Shown here: piece by piece, positions 5,169-5,219 of the stretch
How the letters are laid out: every line of letters starts with the position of its first letter
Position numbering within the stretch: the stretch's first letter is position 1
DNA from: UBA1801 sp035353395
Lineage (GTDB): Bacteria; Acidobacteriota; Holophagae; Holophagales; Holophagaceae
Direction of reading: 5' to 3'
Length of the DNA stretch: 5,219 nucleotides
Assembly (NCBI GenBank): GCA_035353395.1
Contig: DAOPZL010000104.1
Span: 1-5,219, forward strand
Notes under the pieces: generated by a model
Databases searched by the model: none
Told to the model about the DNA's origin: nothing
The model's input: only the letters and a program-made list of their open reading frames with translations
Position numbers and translations under genes: made by a program

Positions 5169-5219
<51 letters not shown>

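Overview
This 5.2 kb window is GC-rich bacterial chromosome, densely coded, with no mobile element, CRISPR array or rRNA in view. Strong GC bias at third codon positions makes long antisense shadow ORFs, which I left out. The gene content (a FecR/DUF6600 surface protein, a YcfH-type TatD nuclease, an NtrX-like sigma-54 activator, and a short MerR-type regulator next to tRNA-Pro) and the base composition fit a Gram-negative, high-GC lineage. Acidobacteriota of the Holophagae type is my best guess, but this is inference from general resemblance, not a match I could run.

Left half, minus strand, reading right to left: tatD (2406-3185) overlaps by 25 bp a small unrecognised exported protein (1771-2430, GTG start). 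After an 85-bp gap holding a strong hairpin comes a large exported FecR + DUF6600 protein (start 1685), which runs off the left edge. Its proline-rich tail contains at least two 31-residue repeats encoded by a 93-bp tandem DNA repeat that reaches base 1, so the array length is unknown.

Centre: a 103-bp divergent intergenic region (3186-3288) separates tatD from the plus-strand genes. It holds an imperfect hairpin and an extended -10-like element that overlaps the first possible start codon of the response regulator.

Right half, plus strand: an NtrX-like response regulator (3289-4668) is joined to a MerR-family regulator (4703-5140) through a 13-codon ORF whose start and stop both form ATGA overlaps with its neighbours. 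This is a compact layout for coupled translation. No sensor kinase is visible on either side. A consensus-like sigma-70 promoter, whose -35 box lies inside the last codons of the MerR gene, precedes tRNA-Pro(GGG), which starts at 5169 and is cut by the right edge.

I see no complete new defence or mobile system here. The items most worth a second look are the repeat tail of the DUF6600 protein, the 13-codon coupling ORF, the ambiguous start of the response regulator, and the unidentified exported protein overlapping tatD.
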